64,000 nucleotides of DNA from assembly GCA_036495715.1 (NCBI GenBank), contig DASXML010000077.1, forward strand, positions 1 to 64,000. The letters are read 5' to 3'. The number at the start of each line of letters is the position of its first letter. Positions within the stretch are counted from its first letter, which is position 1. Below the pieces are notes generated by a model. The model made no database searches and had not been told where the DNA came from. It worked only from the letters and a program-made list of their open reading frames with translations. Positions 17,958-26,775 of this stretch are shown piece by piece. A program made the position numbers and the translations under genes. The stretch is from Scandinavium sp036495715 (GTDB lineage: Bacteria > Pseudomonadota > Gammaproteobacteria > Enterobacterales > Enterobacteriaceae).

Positions 17958-18009
17958 ACACAGCTCTGCAGATAAGTTATAGATGAAAAAATCTACAGAT
18001 TTGATAGTT
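17958..18009 (-). promoter_or_regulatory. katG promoter with OxyR-type site
   Basis: On the minus strand AACTATC (18003-18009) is followed by ATCTGTAGATT and the -10-like TATAAC (17976-17981), then AGCTGTGTATC. This reproduces, nearly base for base in the conserved positions, the E. coli katG promoter region that OxyR protects (from memory). It implies that OxyR control travelled with the gene to its new location. Confidence 0.75.
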
Positions 18010-18160
18010 ATTTCCTTCTGGTTATGAACAAGATAACAAAAGTTTCTCAAAGAAATGTCGATGACCCCGTAAACTTTCAATAATAACCCTTAATAGTGCA
18101 CGGAAATACCACTCACAATCTGTTAGCGTCTCTTTGCCCACCATCTGCGGATATAACGAT

Positions 18161-19003
18161 ATGGAACAGAGGGATAACAGCATTACCCGAATCATGGCAT
18201 CATTGATGGAATCAATGGATGTGCCAAGTACATGCTATTTTGCGCCGGAAAGCGGGACGATGCCGCCGCTGGCACTTCAGGTCGATTTCCCCCGTCTGGA
18301 AATAGTCCTGACAGGTGAAATCTGTGACGGCGCATTTATCCTCCGTCAGCACGATATGCTGTTTGTACCAACGGGGAGCTGGAACAGTCCACAATGGGCA
18401 TTGCCCGCAACTACGCTTAGCATTCTGTTTGGTAAACAGCAGCTCGGTTTTAGCGTTCAGCACTGGAATGGCCAACAGTTAGTCAACGTAATGAAGCAGC
18501 ATGTCGCCCGCCGTGGACCGCGTGTGGGTTCATTTTTGTTGCAGGCCTTGAATGAAATTCGTATGCAGCCCCAGGAAAATCACACAGCAAGACTTATCGT
18601 CTATAGCCTGCTGAGTCACTGTGCTGATTTGTTGGGCAGTCAAATCCAGACAGCCTCCCGTAGTGAAGCGCTGTTCGAGGCCATTCGCAGCCATATCGAC
18701 ACGCATTACGCCGAGCCGCTGAGCCGAGAATCCGTGGCGCACGCCTTTTATATTTCCCCCAACTATCTGTCGCATCTGTTCAACAAAAGCGGCCCGCTGG
18801 GTTTTAACGAATACCTGAATTTTACCCGGCTGGAAAAAGCCAAAGCGTTGCTCAAAGGCTACGACTTAAAAGTGAAAGAAGTCGCGCACATTTGCGGATT
18901 CATCGACAGCAACTATTTCTGCCGCCTGTTTCGCAAAAACACAGAGCGTTCTCCTTCGGAGTATCGGCGGCAGTATCACAGCCAACTGCTTATGAAAGAA
19001 TGA
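18161..19003 (+). CDS. yijO: AraC-family regulator YijO
   Basis: Predicted transcriptional regulator, 280 residues from the ATG at 18161. A TTG nine codons upstream is open but less likely. The C-terminal ~100 residues form the AraC double helix-turn-helix. These include LSRESVAHAFYISPNYLSHLF and the signature VKEVAHICGFIDSNYFCRLF. The N-terminal domain is a weakly conserved cupin-like effector domain. It is the convergent neighbour of the frw-pfl operon (14-bp tail overlap with frwD), as in E. coli. That makes it a candidate local regulator, but no effector is known to me. Confidence 0.88.
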   Translation: MEQRDNSITRIMASLMESMDVPSTCYFAPESGTMPPLALQVDFPRLEIVLTGEICDGAFILRQHDMLFVPTGSWNSPQWALPATTLSILFGKQQLGFSVQHWNGQQLVNVMKQHVARRGPRVGSFLLQALNEIRMQPQENHTARLIVYSLLSHCADLLGSQIQTASRSEALFEAIRSHIDTHYAEPLSRESVAHAFYISPNYLSHLFNKSGPLGFNEYLNFTRLEKAKALLKGYDLKVKEVAHICGFIDSNYFCRLFRKNTERSPSEYRRQYHSQLLMKE

Positions 19004-19346
19004 TATGCGTGTGTTGGGGCGCGGAAAGCAGTTTACGCACGGCACTCATTACCTTCTGCGGTTCGCGCAGAAAAACGTTGATACCCGACTGTAGATATCG
19101 CGCCTCGGTAAAGCGTTCTGCGCCATTCAAGTCGATATCGGTTATCAATAGCACCGCATCTGCCCGACGGATCTCTTCCGCAGTAAGGCAATTTTCAATC
19201 CCCAATGCCCCCTGGGTTTCAATCTTAATAGTCCATTTTTCCTGCTGGCAGAGCTTTTCCAACCGCTCCGCCGCCATATAAGTGTGGGCAACGCCGCTGA
19301 CACAGGCGGTTACCGCCACCAGAAATCGTCCGCCCGCTATCGTCAT
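18990..19346 (-). CDS. frwD: fructose-like PTS enzyme IIB FrwD
   Basis: Cytoplasmic phosphocarrier domain of the fructose-type PTS, 118 residues. The phosphorylatable cysteine is C15 in VTACVSGVAHTYMAAE. It is the last gene of frwC-frwB-pflD-pflC-frwD. Its ATG abuts the pflC stop with no gap, and its Shine-Dalgarno (GGAGG) lies inside pflC, so translation is probably coupled. Together with FrwB it gives the system two IIB proteins for one IIC, an arrangement also seen in E. coli whose reason is unclear. Confidence 0.93.
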   Translation of the reverse strand: MTIAGGRFLVAVTACVSGVAHTYMAAERLEKLCQQEKWTIKIETQGALGIENCLTAEEIRRADAVLLITDIDLNGAERFTEARYLQSGINVFLREPQKVMSAVRKLLSAPQHTHIILS

Positions 19347-20222
19347 TTATCCTCCGATCGTTACCTGAAAACCCCTTTCCTCTGCTAAGCGCTGGGCCAC
19401 AGCAATCTCCTCAGCGGAAGGGGGCGGAATATCTTTCATCAACCACGTTCCCCCCAATAGCCGATACTTGGGCTCACCGTACTGATGAAAGGGCAGCAGA
19501 TGCAACTCTCTAACCCCGGTGGTCTGCAAAAATGCCAGAACGGCTCGTAAATTGTTATCACTGAGGGTAAACCCCGGGATCAGCGGTATGCGCGGAATAA
19601 CCCGCAGCCCCTCATTGACCAGCGCGACGAAATTCGCCATCACCCTTGGCTGATTCATCTTCACCACCGCCTGCGCTTGGCGCACGTCCATGATTTTCAA
19701 ATCAAAGAGGATTTCATCGCAATGCCGGGCTAGCGACAACAGGCGGGTAAGCGGCGCATCGCCTGCCGTTTCAATGGCGGAATGGATACCATACGGGTGC
19801 AGCCGGGTAAGAAAACGGGTCGCAAAGCTCGCCTGCATCAGTACCTCACCGCCAGAAAGCGTCACCCCGCCGCCGGAAGTCCGATAAAAGATATCGTCTT
19901 TCATCACTTCGCGTTCTAACTCGTCCAGCGTGACGTCGCGCCCGATGTGTTCAAACGCACCAGACGGACATTCATCGGCATCTCGCAGGCACGGCGTGCA
20001 GCGCAAACATTTGCTTTCGCGCCTGACGGTTTCAATCGCAGACGAAAGGGATTCTGGATTAGCGCACCACGGGCAGCGATGCGGGCAACCTTTAAAGAAC
20101 ACCACGGTGCGAATGCCGCGCCCATCATTCAGCGAATAGCGCTGAATATTAAATATACGCGCCCGCTCAGTGCCCGTCTCCAGCACCTCACAATTGATGC
20201 GCGGTGCGGCGGATAATGTCAT
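19347..20222 (-). CDS. pflC: glycyl radical enzyme activase PflC
   Basis: Radical-SAM activase that installs the glycyl radical on PflD. 291 residues. The SAM-cluster motif is C46-x3-C50-x2-C53 (GCPHRCPWC). A ferredoxin-like cysteine cluster, CLRCTPCLRDADEC, follows at about 72-86, as in non-PFL activases. The glycine-rich SAM site TSGGGVTLSGGEVL is intact. The ATG at 20222 matches E. coli and overlaps the end of pflD by 35 bp. Nine more upstream codons are open but unsupported. Confidence 0.95.
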   Translation of the reverse strand: MTLSAAPRINCEVLETGTERARIFNIQRYSLNDGRGIRTVVFFKGCPHRCPWCANPESLSSAIETVRRESKCLRCTPCLRDADECPSGAFEHIGRDVTLDELEREVMKDDIFYRTSGGGVTLSGGEVLMQASFATRFLTRLHPYGIHSAIETAGDAPLTRLLSLARHCDEILFDLKIMDVRQAQAVVKMNQPRVMANFVALVNEGLRVIPRIPLIPGFTLSDNNLRAVLAFLQTTGVRELHLLPFHQYGEPKYRLLGGTWLMKDIPPPSAEEIAVAQRLAEERGFQVTIGG

Positions 20223-22485
20223 CCTGAATCTCCTTCGACAGCTCGACAAAGAAGGCGCTGTAGCCCGCTACGCGTACCACCAACCCAGCAAAATCCTGGG
20301 GGCGATGTTGCGCTTCACGCAACGTTTCAGCATTCACAACGTTGAACTGGATGTGCTGCAACTTCAGTTGGGTAAATGCCCGCAGGAAATCCGCCAGCTT
20401 CAGCAAACCTGCCTCACCCTCCAGTGTGGCGGGGGTAAACTTCACGTTCAGCAACGTTCCATTAGACAACAGCGTGTTATCCAGTTTACTCACTGATTTT
20501 AGCACTGCCGTTGGTCCCTGATGGTCCTGCCCAAGCATCGGCGACAAACCGCCATCTGCCAGTTGCTCCCCGGCATAGCGCCCATCGGGCGTGGCACCCA
20601 CCACCGCGCCGAGCGGCACATGCGCCGAAACGGTGTATGACCCCGGCGTAAATTGCCCGCCACGTGGATTGCGGTATTTCTCCACTTCTTTGCAGTAATA
20701 ACGCAGCAAATCGGCGCTGATGTTATCGACTTCGTCAATGTCATTGCCGTATTTCTCAAAGCGGTTGATCAGTCTGGCGCGAATTTTCACCCCTGCTTCC
20801 GTCGCAAAATTGGCTTTCAGGGCGGCCAGAAGCGCATCAAAACTCAGGCGCTGCTGGTCAAAAACCATTCCCTTCAGGGCATGTAGCGAGTCGCTCAAAT
20901 TGGCGATACCGATACCTTGAACGCCAGAGAAATTGTAACGCGCCCCGCCATCAGTGATGTCTTTCCCGTTTGCCAGACAATCGCTGATAAACGATGACAG
21001 CAGCGGCACCGGTGCCCAGTCGCGGTGACCGATATCACAGATGTTACTGCCTTCTGCCATCAGTGAAATAAAGTGGCGCGTTTTGCCGCGCATTTGCTCA
21101 AGCAGGTTCTCCCACGTCAGCGTGGTATTGCCCTCGTTTTCCTGCAGAACAATTTCCATCACTTTCAGCAGGTTAAACATCGCGATATCGTGCAGCCCAT
21201 AGGTTTTCCCAGGAATCGAGAGTTCCACGCAGCCCACCACGGCATAGTCACGCGCATCCTCCAGCGAAACGCCACGATTGAGAAATGCCGGTACCACCAC
21301 TTCATCGTTAAAGATTTGCGGGATGCCAGTGCCAAGACGAATAGTTTCCGCCGTTTTACGCAGGAACGGAGCGTCAATGAGAGAGTTCATCCGCACGCCA
21401 AGATTTGGCTGCGGCAGGCGTACGTTCTGATAGGCATCCAGGCAGAGAAATGAAAGCACATTCACCGCACTGCGACCCGCTTCTGTCAGCCCACCGAGCA
21501 ACGCGGTGTAACCCGTTGGAAAACCGGCGAAATAACGCGCACTGCTGGTTGACCGCAGCAGTACTACGTCATTGCATTTAACCCACAGCGACTCAAGAAT
21601 TTCCCGCAGGAAACTGGCGTCCTCATCCTGACTCAGTGAGGCCTGATAGTACGGCAGCATGTACTGGTCGAAGCGGCCCAGTGAGAGCGAACTGGCATTG
21701 GATTCGAACTGCAAAATAACGTTCATGTACCAGAACAGCTGACAGGCCTGCCAGAAGTTACCCGGCTTGTGCTGCGCGTTGTGGCGGGCAATGTCGGCCA
21801 GGGTGAGGAGTTCTTGTTTTCGCTGCGGCTCGTTGCACTCGACGGCCATCTCCTCAGCCCGACCGGCATAGCGCAGAATATGACGCTGTGAGGCTTCAAG
21901 CAGCAGCAACGCGGCGGTATAAAAATCGTTGTCCGGCTCGCGCAGACAATGTGCCTGCATTTCTGCCACCAGCGCCCCCAGCCCGTTTTCCAACAGGCGC
22001 GGGTAATCAATAATGATATGCCCCTGGCCTTTGTCCGTCTGGTTGATGCTGAAAATCTGCGTTGCTACTGCCGCTTTGACCTCTTCCGATATCCGGGCGT
22101 TGATAAAATCCTTCATTGAGCGCTTTTCCCAGTATGGGAATAGCGTCTCTCGATAAATCTGTTTGTCCTCTTCACTGATGGCAAAGCGGTCCTGCGGGCG
22201 CGTCGGGAACTGATCTAACTCCTTTAGCAACCAATACGGATCCATCTCCGGTGACACAATTCCCGCCCGGGGCCGGACGGTACGGTTGCCCGCAATCAGC
22301 TCGTCATCACGAATCGCAATATTCACATTATCGAGAATATACGCCGTCGCCTTTGCCCGTCGTAAGATGACCGGCTCACCTTCGGTTTGCCGATGGCTTT
22401 CGGTATAGAGCAGCGCCCGCTCGAGGGATATTTCACGCGGGCAGGCAAACAGGGCTTCTTTCAGACGCTGGATGCGATTCGTCAT
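20188..22485 (-). CDS. pflD: glycyl radical enzyme PflD (probable 1,5-anhydromannitol-6-phosphate lyase)
   Basis: Glycyl radical enzyme of 765 residues, the same length as E. coli PflD. The radical glycine is G741 in RVAGYSAFF, and the active-site cysteine is C419 in VVGCVELSIPG. The Cys-x-Glu pattern is that of C-O/C-N lyases and dehydratases, not of pyruvate formate-lyase (which has adjacent cysteines). Older annotations call it a formate acetyltransferase 2, which the motif argues against. Recent work (from memory) assigns E. coli PflD to ring opening of 1,5-anhydromannitol-6-phosphate to 1-deoxyfructose-6-phosphate. The adjacent PTS, aldolase and GldA genes fit this. Expected to work only without oxygen. 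Confidence 0.93.
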   Translation of the reverse strand: MTNRIQRLKEALFACPREISLERALLYTESHRQTEGEPVILRRAKATAYILDNVNIAIRDDELIAGNRTVRPRAGIVSPEMDPYWLLKELDQFPTRPQDRFAISEEDKQIYRETLFPYWEKRSMKDFINARISEEVKAAVATQIFSINQTDKGQGHIIIDYPRLLENGLGALVAEMQAHCLREPDNDFYTAALLLLEASQRHILRYAGRAEEMAVECNEPQRKQELLTLADIARHNAQHKPGNFWQACQLFWYMNVILQFESNASSLSLGRFDQYMLPYYQASLSQDEDASFLREILESLWVKCNDVVLLRSTSSARYFAGFPTGYTALLGGLTEAGRSAVNVLSFLCLDAYQNVRLPQPNLGVRMNSLIDAPFLRKTAETIRLGTGIPQIFNDEVVVPAFLNRGVSLEDARDYAVVGCVELSIPGKTYGLHDIAMFNLLKVMEIVLQENEGNTTLTWENLLEQMRGKTRHFISLMAEGSNICDIGHRDWAPVPLLSSFISDCLANGKDITDGGARYNFSGVQGIGIANLSDSLHALKGMVFDQQRLSFDALLAALKANFATEAGVKIRARLINRFEKYGNDIDEVDNISADLLRYYCKEVEKYRNPRGGQFTPGSYTVSAHVPLGAVVGATPDGRYAGEQLADGGLSPMLGQDHQGPTAVLKSVSKLDNTLLSNGTLLNVKFTPATLEGEAGLLKLADFLRAFTQLKLQHIQFNVVNAETLREAQHRPQDFAGLVVRVAGYSAFFVELSKEIQDDIIRRTAHQL

Positions 22486-22535
22486 GGTGCACTCCTTTTC
22501 GCTTTATCAAGCCCGCCCTTGTGGGCGGGATAACG

Positions 22536-22856
22536 CTATACGGTTTGGGTCAGATGCGCTTCGATTTTGTTCATGATGGCGTCGGCCCGCTTTACGGCAT
22601 CGCTGATATTCACGCGCACCACGGTTTTACCTTGAAAACGCTCCTCAAACTTAATACCGATATCTTTGGTGAGGAGAACCAGATCGGCGGCGGCTACGTC
22701 TTCTGCCGTGAGTGTATTTTCCTGGCCGATAGAGCCTTGGGTTTCCACTTTGACCTGCCAGCCCTTCGCTTTAGCCGCGCTCTCTAGCGCCTCGGCGGCC
22801 ATGTAGGTATGCGCCACGCCTGATGGACAGGCGGTTACGGCTACGATCATTGTCAT
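22536..22856 (-). CDS. frwB: fructose-like PTS enzyme IIB FrwB
   Basis: 106-residue IIB phosphocarrier, the same length as E. coli FrwB. The active cysteine is C10 in VTACPSGVAHTYMAAEAL. It receives phosphate from the IIA part of PtsA and passes it to sugar bound by FrwC. It lies 12 bp downstream of frwC and upstream of pflD in one operon. It is a paralogue of FrwD, which shares the ACxSGVAHTYMAAE block. Confidence 0.95.
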   Translation of the reverse strand: MTMIVAVTACPSGVAHTYMAAEALESAAKAKGWQVKVETQGSIGQENTLTAEDVAAADLVLLTKDIGIKFEERFQGKTVVRVNISDAVKRADAIMNKIEAHLTQTV

Positions 22857-22868
22857 GTTGAATCCCTC

Positions 22869-23948
22869 TTAGTTAATGTCGAAATCCAGTTCCAGGTCGT
22901 CTTCTTTTCCAACAACCGGCTTCTGTTGTTTTCTCGCCACGCTTTTCAGCACGTTCACGCTCACAGCGGTGACAATTGCGCCTACCGCGACAGCCGCGAT
23001 GTAGCCGAGCTTGCCGTCCACCACGGGCAGTACAATCAGCCCACCCCACCCGGCGTAGCACTGCGCGCCAAACACCGCTACGGTGACTGCCCCACATGCA
23101 GAGCCCAGCATGATGGAAGGTATAACACGCAGCGGATCGGCTGCGGCAAACGGAATCGCCCCTTCGGTAACCCCGACGCAACCCATCACCAGCGCGGCTT
23201 TTCCTGCCTCGCGCTCTTCAGCCGTGAAATTTTTACGATTGATAAAGGTGGCAAGGCCCAGCCCCAGCGGGGGTACGCAAATCGCGACGGCGGCAATCGC
23301 CACGACGCTATAAACGCCCTGCGCCACGCAGATAAGCATGAAGGCGTAGGCGACTTTGTTCACCGGCCCGCCCATGTCGAAGGCCAGCATAAGACCCATG
23401 ACGATAGCCAGTAACACGATGCTGCCCTGCTGCATTCCTTGCAGCCAGCTGGTCAGCCCATGAGTTAACGCCCCGACCGGCTCACCAAGCCCCCACATCA
23501 TGACGCCAGCGGTAACCAAGGTGCCAACAATGGGAATAACGAAGATAGGCATCACCGAGCGCAGCACTTTCGGTACCGGGATACGCTTGAGATAAAAGAC
23601 AATAATGCCGCCGATAAGCCCGGCAATGATGGCCCCGAAGAAACCGGCGCCAAAGCTGTTGCCCACCCATGCGCCTATCGCACAAGGTGCCAGCGCCGAA
23701 CGCTCTGCAATGGAATAGCCAATGTAGGCCGCCAGAAACGGCACCATCAGCGTTAAACCCGCGACACCAATATCAAACAGCTTTTTTAAATTCGGATCCG
23801 TCGCCGCATCTGGCACCGCACCTTTGCCATACAGCATCACCGACACCGCGAGCAGGATGCCACCGGCGACGACGAACGGGATCATATGCGACACGCCCGT
23901 CATCAAATGCTGACGAGTATTTTTGAGGATCTGCACCAACTCTTTCAT
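22869..23948 (-). CDS. frwC: fructose-like PTS permease IIC FrwC
   Basis: Membrane channel component of the PTS, 359 residues from the ATG at 23948 (MKELVQILKN). Length and sequence fit E. coli FrwC. Multiple hydrophobic segments are present along with the fructose-IIC motif AFDMGGPVNKVAYAF and the substrate-loop GVTEGAIPFA. The frame is open for 31 more codons upstream, but these encode an unrelated Cys/Gly-rich stretch and are rejected. A GGGAG ribosome site fits the chosen start. Likely imports and phosphorylates the substrate of PflD. Confidence 0.95.
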   Translation of the reverse strand: MKELVQILKNTRQHLMTGVSHMIPFVVAGGILLAVSVMLYGKGAVPDAATDPNLKKLFDIGVAGLTLMVPFLAAYIGYSIAERSALAPCAIGAWVGNSFGAGFFGAIIAGLIGGIIVFYLKRIPVPKVLRSVMPIFVIPIVGTLVTAGVMMWGLGEPVGALTHGLTSWLQGMQQGSIVLLAIVMGLMLAFDMGGPVNKVAYAFMLICVAQGVYSVVAIAAVAICVPPLGLGLATFINRKNFTAEEREAGKAALVMGCVGVTEGAIPFAAADPLRVIPSIMLGSACGAVTVAVFGAQCYAGWGGLIVLPVVDGKLGYIAAVAVGAIVTAVSVNVLKSVARKQQKPVVGKEDDLELDFDIN

Positions 23949-24256
23949 TTGCCGCTCCCGGGCCACTGGCCCTTGTCCATAACCTTGATGGCCCAACAAT
24001 AGGCAATCACCAGCGGGACAGACAGGAGACAAAAAGGCCATTTACTGGATTTTTGTAATGTCTGGATAAAAATGCGATCGATTTCAAATCTTCCAATTTG
24101 CGTGGCCTCACGCAAAATCCTGCAACCTGTGAGTGAAATCCCATTTTTCGATGGATATTACATTTGTCCAGTTTTTGGCAGTTTTGTCAGATATCCCCAC
24201 GCCTTCCATCCCTTCTATGCTGTCGCCAAACCCTGTCTGAATTAAGGAGAATAGCC
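23949..24256. promoter_or_regulatory. divergent frwC/ptsA control region with inverted 16-bp sites
   Basis: This 308-bp gap holds no gene. It contains ACTGGA-N4-TGTAAT (24044-24059) and its exact inverse ATTACA-N4-TCCAGT (24157-24172), separated by 97 bp. An extra direct CTGGAT copy lies at 24062-24067. The sites flank the presumed face-to-face promoters, suggesting one regulator controls both operons. The Shine-Dalgarno AAGGAGA of ptsA is at 24244-24250. The regulator is not identified; YijO is a guess. Confidence 0.55.
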
Positions 24257-26758
24257 ATGGCTCAGGTTGTGGAATTTTGCTGTACCCTGCCCAACGGCGT
24301 TCATGCTCGTCCTGCCAGCCACGTTGAAACGCGGTGCAATACTTTTGCGTCCGCTATCGAATGGCACAATCTACGTACCGGTCGCAAAGGAAATGCCAAA
24401 AGCGCGTTGGCCATCATCGGCACCGATACACTGACTGGCGATAGCTGCCAATTGCTGATTAGCGGGTCAGATGAAGAAACGGCATGGCAAACGCTCAGCG
24501 CCTGGCTGCGCGATGAATTTCCCCACTGCGATGCCCCAATGGAACAGCCTGAGGTAGAGGAACTTTCCGCACTACCCGAATCACTCTCCCGTCTGAACCC
24601 TACGCTTTTCCACGCCCGCCCGGTATGCAGCGGCAGCGCTGGCGGTGTGTTGACGACGCTCGCGTCGCTGGATCTCACCGCATTGAGCGAGCTGCCCGCC
24701 GCAACCTCAGAGGAACAAGAACAGTCGGCACTGGATAATGGCCTGACGATGCTGATGAGAACCCTGACCCTACGCCAGCTCGACAGCGACAGCACCACCC
24801 GCGCCATTCTTGACGCTCATCGCTCGCTGGCAACGGATACCGAACTGCGTCAGCACTTATTGGATGGCATCAATCACGGAATGAGCTGCGCAGAAGCGAT
24901 TGTCCGCAGTGCACAACATTTCAGCGAAACGTTCGCACAATCCAGCAGCGGCTATTTGCAGGAGCGTGTACTCGATGTCAGAGACGTGTGTTATCAGTTG
25001 CTACAGCAGATTTACGGCGAAACGCGATTCCCGTCCCCCGGCAAGCTGACACAACCGGCCATTTGTATCGCCGATGAACTGACGCCGAGTCAGTTTCTGG
25101 AGCTCGACAAAACGCAGTTAAAAGGATTATTGCTGCAAAGTGGCGGCTCGACTTCGCACACCGTCATTCTTGCCCGTTCGTTTAACATCCCCACGCTGGT
25201 CGGCGTAGACATTGCCGCGCTTTCCCGCTGGCATAATCAGCCGGTCTGGCTGGATGGCAACGCGGGTGTCGTGGTGGTCGAAGCGGATAACGCCATCAAC
25301 CGTTACTACCAGCAGGAAGCAAACGTGCAGAGTGCCCTGCGTAAGCAGCAGAGCATTTGGCTAGAGCGTGAAGCGCGCACCGCCGACGGCCTTCGTCTGG
25401 AAGTGGCGGCAAACATTGCGCACGCGGTGGAAGCACAAGCCGCCTTTGGCAACGGTGCCGAAGCGGTAGGCCTGTTCCGCACCGAAATGCTGTATATGGA
25501 TCGCAGCAGCGCCCCTGCTGAAGATGAGCTGTACAACATTTTCTGTCAGGCACTGGAGCATGCATCACGGCGCAGCATCATTGTACGCACCATGGATATC
25601 GGCGGGGATAAGCCGGTGGATTACCTGAATATCCCGGCAGAAAACAACCCATTCCTCGGCTATCGGGCCGTACGTATTTATGAAGAATATGTCGCCCTGT
25701 TCATGACTCAGCTGCGGGCAATCCTACGCGCATCCGCCCACGGCAACCTGAAAATCATGATCCCAATGATCTCCTCAATGGAAGAGATCCTGTGGGTGAA
25801 AGAAAAACTCGCGGAAGCCAAACAGCAACTGCGCCAGGCGCAAATCCCATTCGACGAAAAAATTCCACTCGGCATCATGCTGGAAGTGCCGTCGGTGATG
25901 TTCATCATCGATCAGTGCTGCGAGGAAATCGATTTCTTCAGCATCGGCAGTAATGACCTGACGCAATACCTGCTGGCGGTCGACAGGGATAACGCCAAAG
26001 TTACCCGCCACTACAACAGCCTGAACCCGGCGTTTCTGCGGGCGCTGGATTTCGCAGTAGAGGCGGTTCACCGCCAGGGGAAATGGATTGGCCTGTGCGG
26101 TGAGCTAGGTGCCAAAGGCTCGGTGTTGCCGTTGCTGGTTGGGCTGGGGCTGGACGAAATCAGCATGAGCGCCCCGTCAATTCCGGCCACCAAAGCCCGC
26201 CTCGCGCAGCTCGACAGCCGCGCCTGCCGTCAGTTGCTCAATCAGGCGATGACCTGCCGCACATCGCTCGAAGTGGAACATCTGTTGGCGCAGTTTCGCA
26301 TGAGTCAGCAGGACGCGCCGCTGATCGCCCCTTCATGCATCTCACTGGATAACGACTGGCAGAGCAAAGAAGAGGTGCTGAAAGGGATGACCGACAATCT
26401 GCTGCTGGCCGGGCGCTGCCGCTATCCGCGCAAGCTGGAAACCGATCTCTGGGCTCGCGAAGCGGTGTTTTCCACCGGGCTCGGTTTCAGCTTTGCCATT
26501 CCGCACAGCAAATCAGAACACATTGAACAATCGACCATTAGCGTGGCGCGCCTGCCCGCACCGGTGCCGTGGGGCGATGAGGAAGCACAGTTCATTATCA
26601 TGCTGACGCTCAACAAGCACGCTGCGGGCGATCAGCACATGCGCATTTTCTCCCGCCTGGCACGCCGCATCATGCATCAGGAATTTCGTCACGCATTGGT
26701 CAACGCACAAGACGCAGAAGAGATTGCCCTGCTGCTACAGCAAGAACTTGAACTCTAA
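24257..26758 (+). CDS. ptsA: multiphosphoryl transfer protein PtsA/FrwA (HPr-EI-EIIA fusion)
   Basis: Three PTS domains in one 833-residue chain. An N-terminal HPr-like domain has H16 in NGVHARPAS. An enzyme I domain has phospho-histidine H301 in GGSTSHTVILARS, PEP-site motifs (FRTEMLYMDR, EVPSVMFIIDQ, IGSNDLTQYLLAVDRDN) and the catalytic cysteine of LCGELG. A C-terminal fructose-type IIA has H750 in FAIPHSKSEH. With FrwC and FrwB/FrwD it can carry phosphate from PEP to sugar without the general PtsHI proteins. First gene of ptsA-fsaB-gldA. The start at 24257 has a strong AAGGAGA site, and 31 further open upstream codons are rejected. Confidence 0.96.
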   Translation: MAQVVEFCCTLPNGVHARPASHVETRCNTFASAIEWHNLRTGRKGNAKSALAIIGTDTLTGDSCQLLISGSDEETAWQTLSAWLRDEFPHCDAPMEQPEVEELSALPESLSRLNPTLFHARPVCSGSAGGVLTTLASLDLTALSELPAATSEEQEQSALDNGLTMLMRTLTLRQLDSDSTTRAILDAHRSLATDTELRQHLLDGINHGMSCAEAIVRSAQHFSETFAQSSSGYLQERVLDVRDVCYQLLQQIYGETRFPSPGKLTQPAICIADELTPSQFLELDKTQLKGLLLQSGGSTSHTVILARSFNIPTLVGVDIAALSRWHNQPVWLDGNAGVVVVEADNAINRYYQQEANVQSALRKQQSIWLEREARTADGLRLEVAANIAHAVEAQAAFGNGAEAVGLFRTEMLYMDRSSAPAEDELYNIFCQALEHASRRSIIVRTMDIGGDKPVDYLNIPAENNPFLGYRAVRIYEEYVALFMTQLRAILRASAHGNLKIMIPMISSMEEILWVKEKLAEAKQQLRQAQIPFDEKIPLGIMLEVPSVMFIIDQCCEEIDFFSIGSNDLTQYLLAVDRDNAKVTRHYNSLNPAFLRALDFAVEAVHRQGKWIGLCGELGAKGSVLPLLVGLGLDEISMSAPSIPATKARLAQLDSRACRQLLNQAMTCRTSLEVEHLLAQFRMSQQDAPLIAPSCISLDNDWQSKEEVLKGMTDNLLLAGRCRYPRKLETDLWAREAVFSTGLGFSFAIPHSKSEHIEQSTISVARLPAPVPWGDEEAQFIIMLTLNKHAAGDQHMRIFSRLARRIMHQEFRHALVNAQDAEEIALLLQQELEL

Positions 26759-26775
26759 ATTTACGAGGAAATGTC

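Noticed and set aside
20188..22485. Pyruvate formate-lyase activity for PflD
   Set aside because: The active site has a single cysteine in GCVE instead of the adjacent cysteine pair of true PFL, so the name is misleading.
23949..24041. 31-residue N-terminal extension of FrwC
   Set aside because: Encodes no conserved residues, and the ATG at 23948 has its own GGGAG site and matches the E. coli start.
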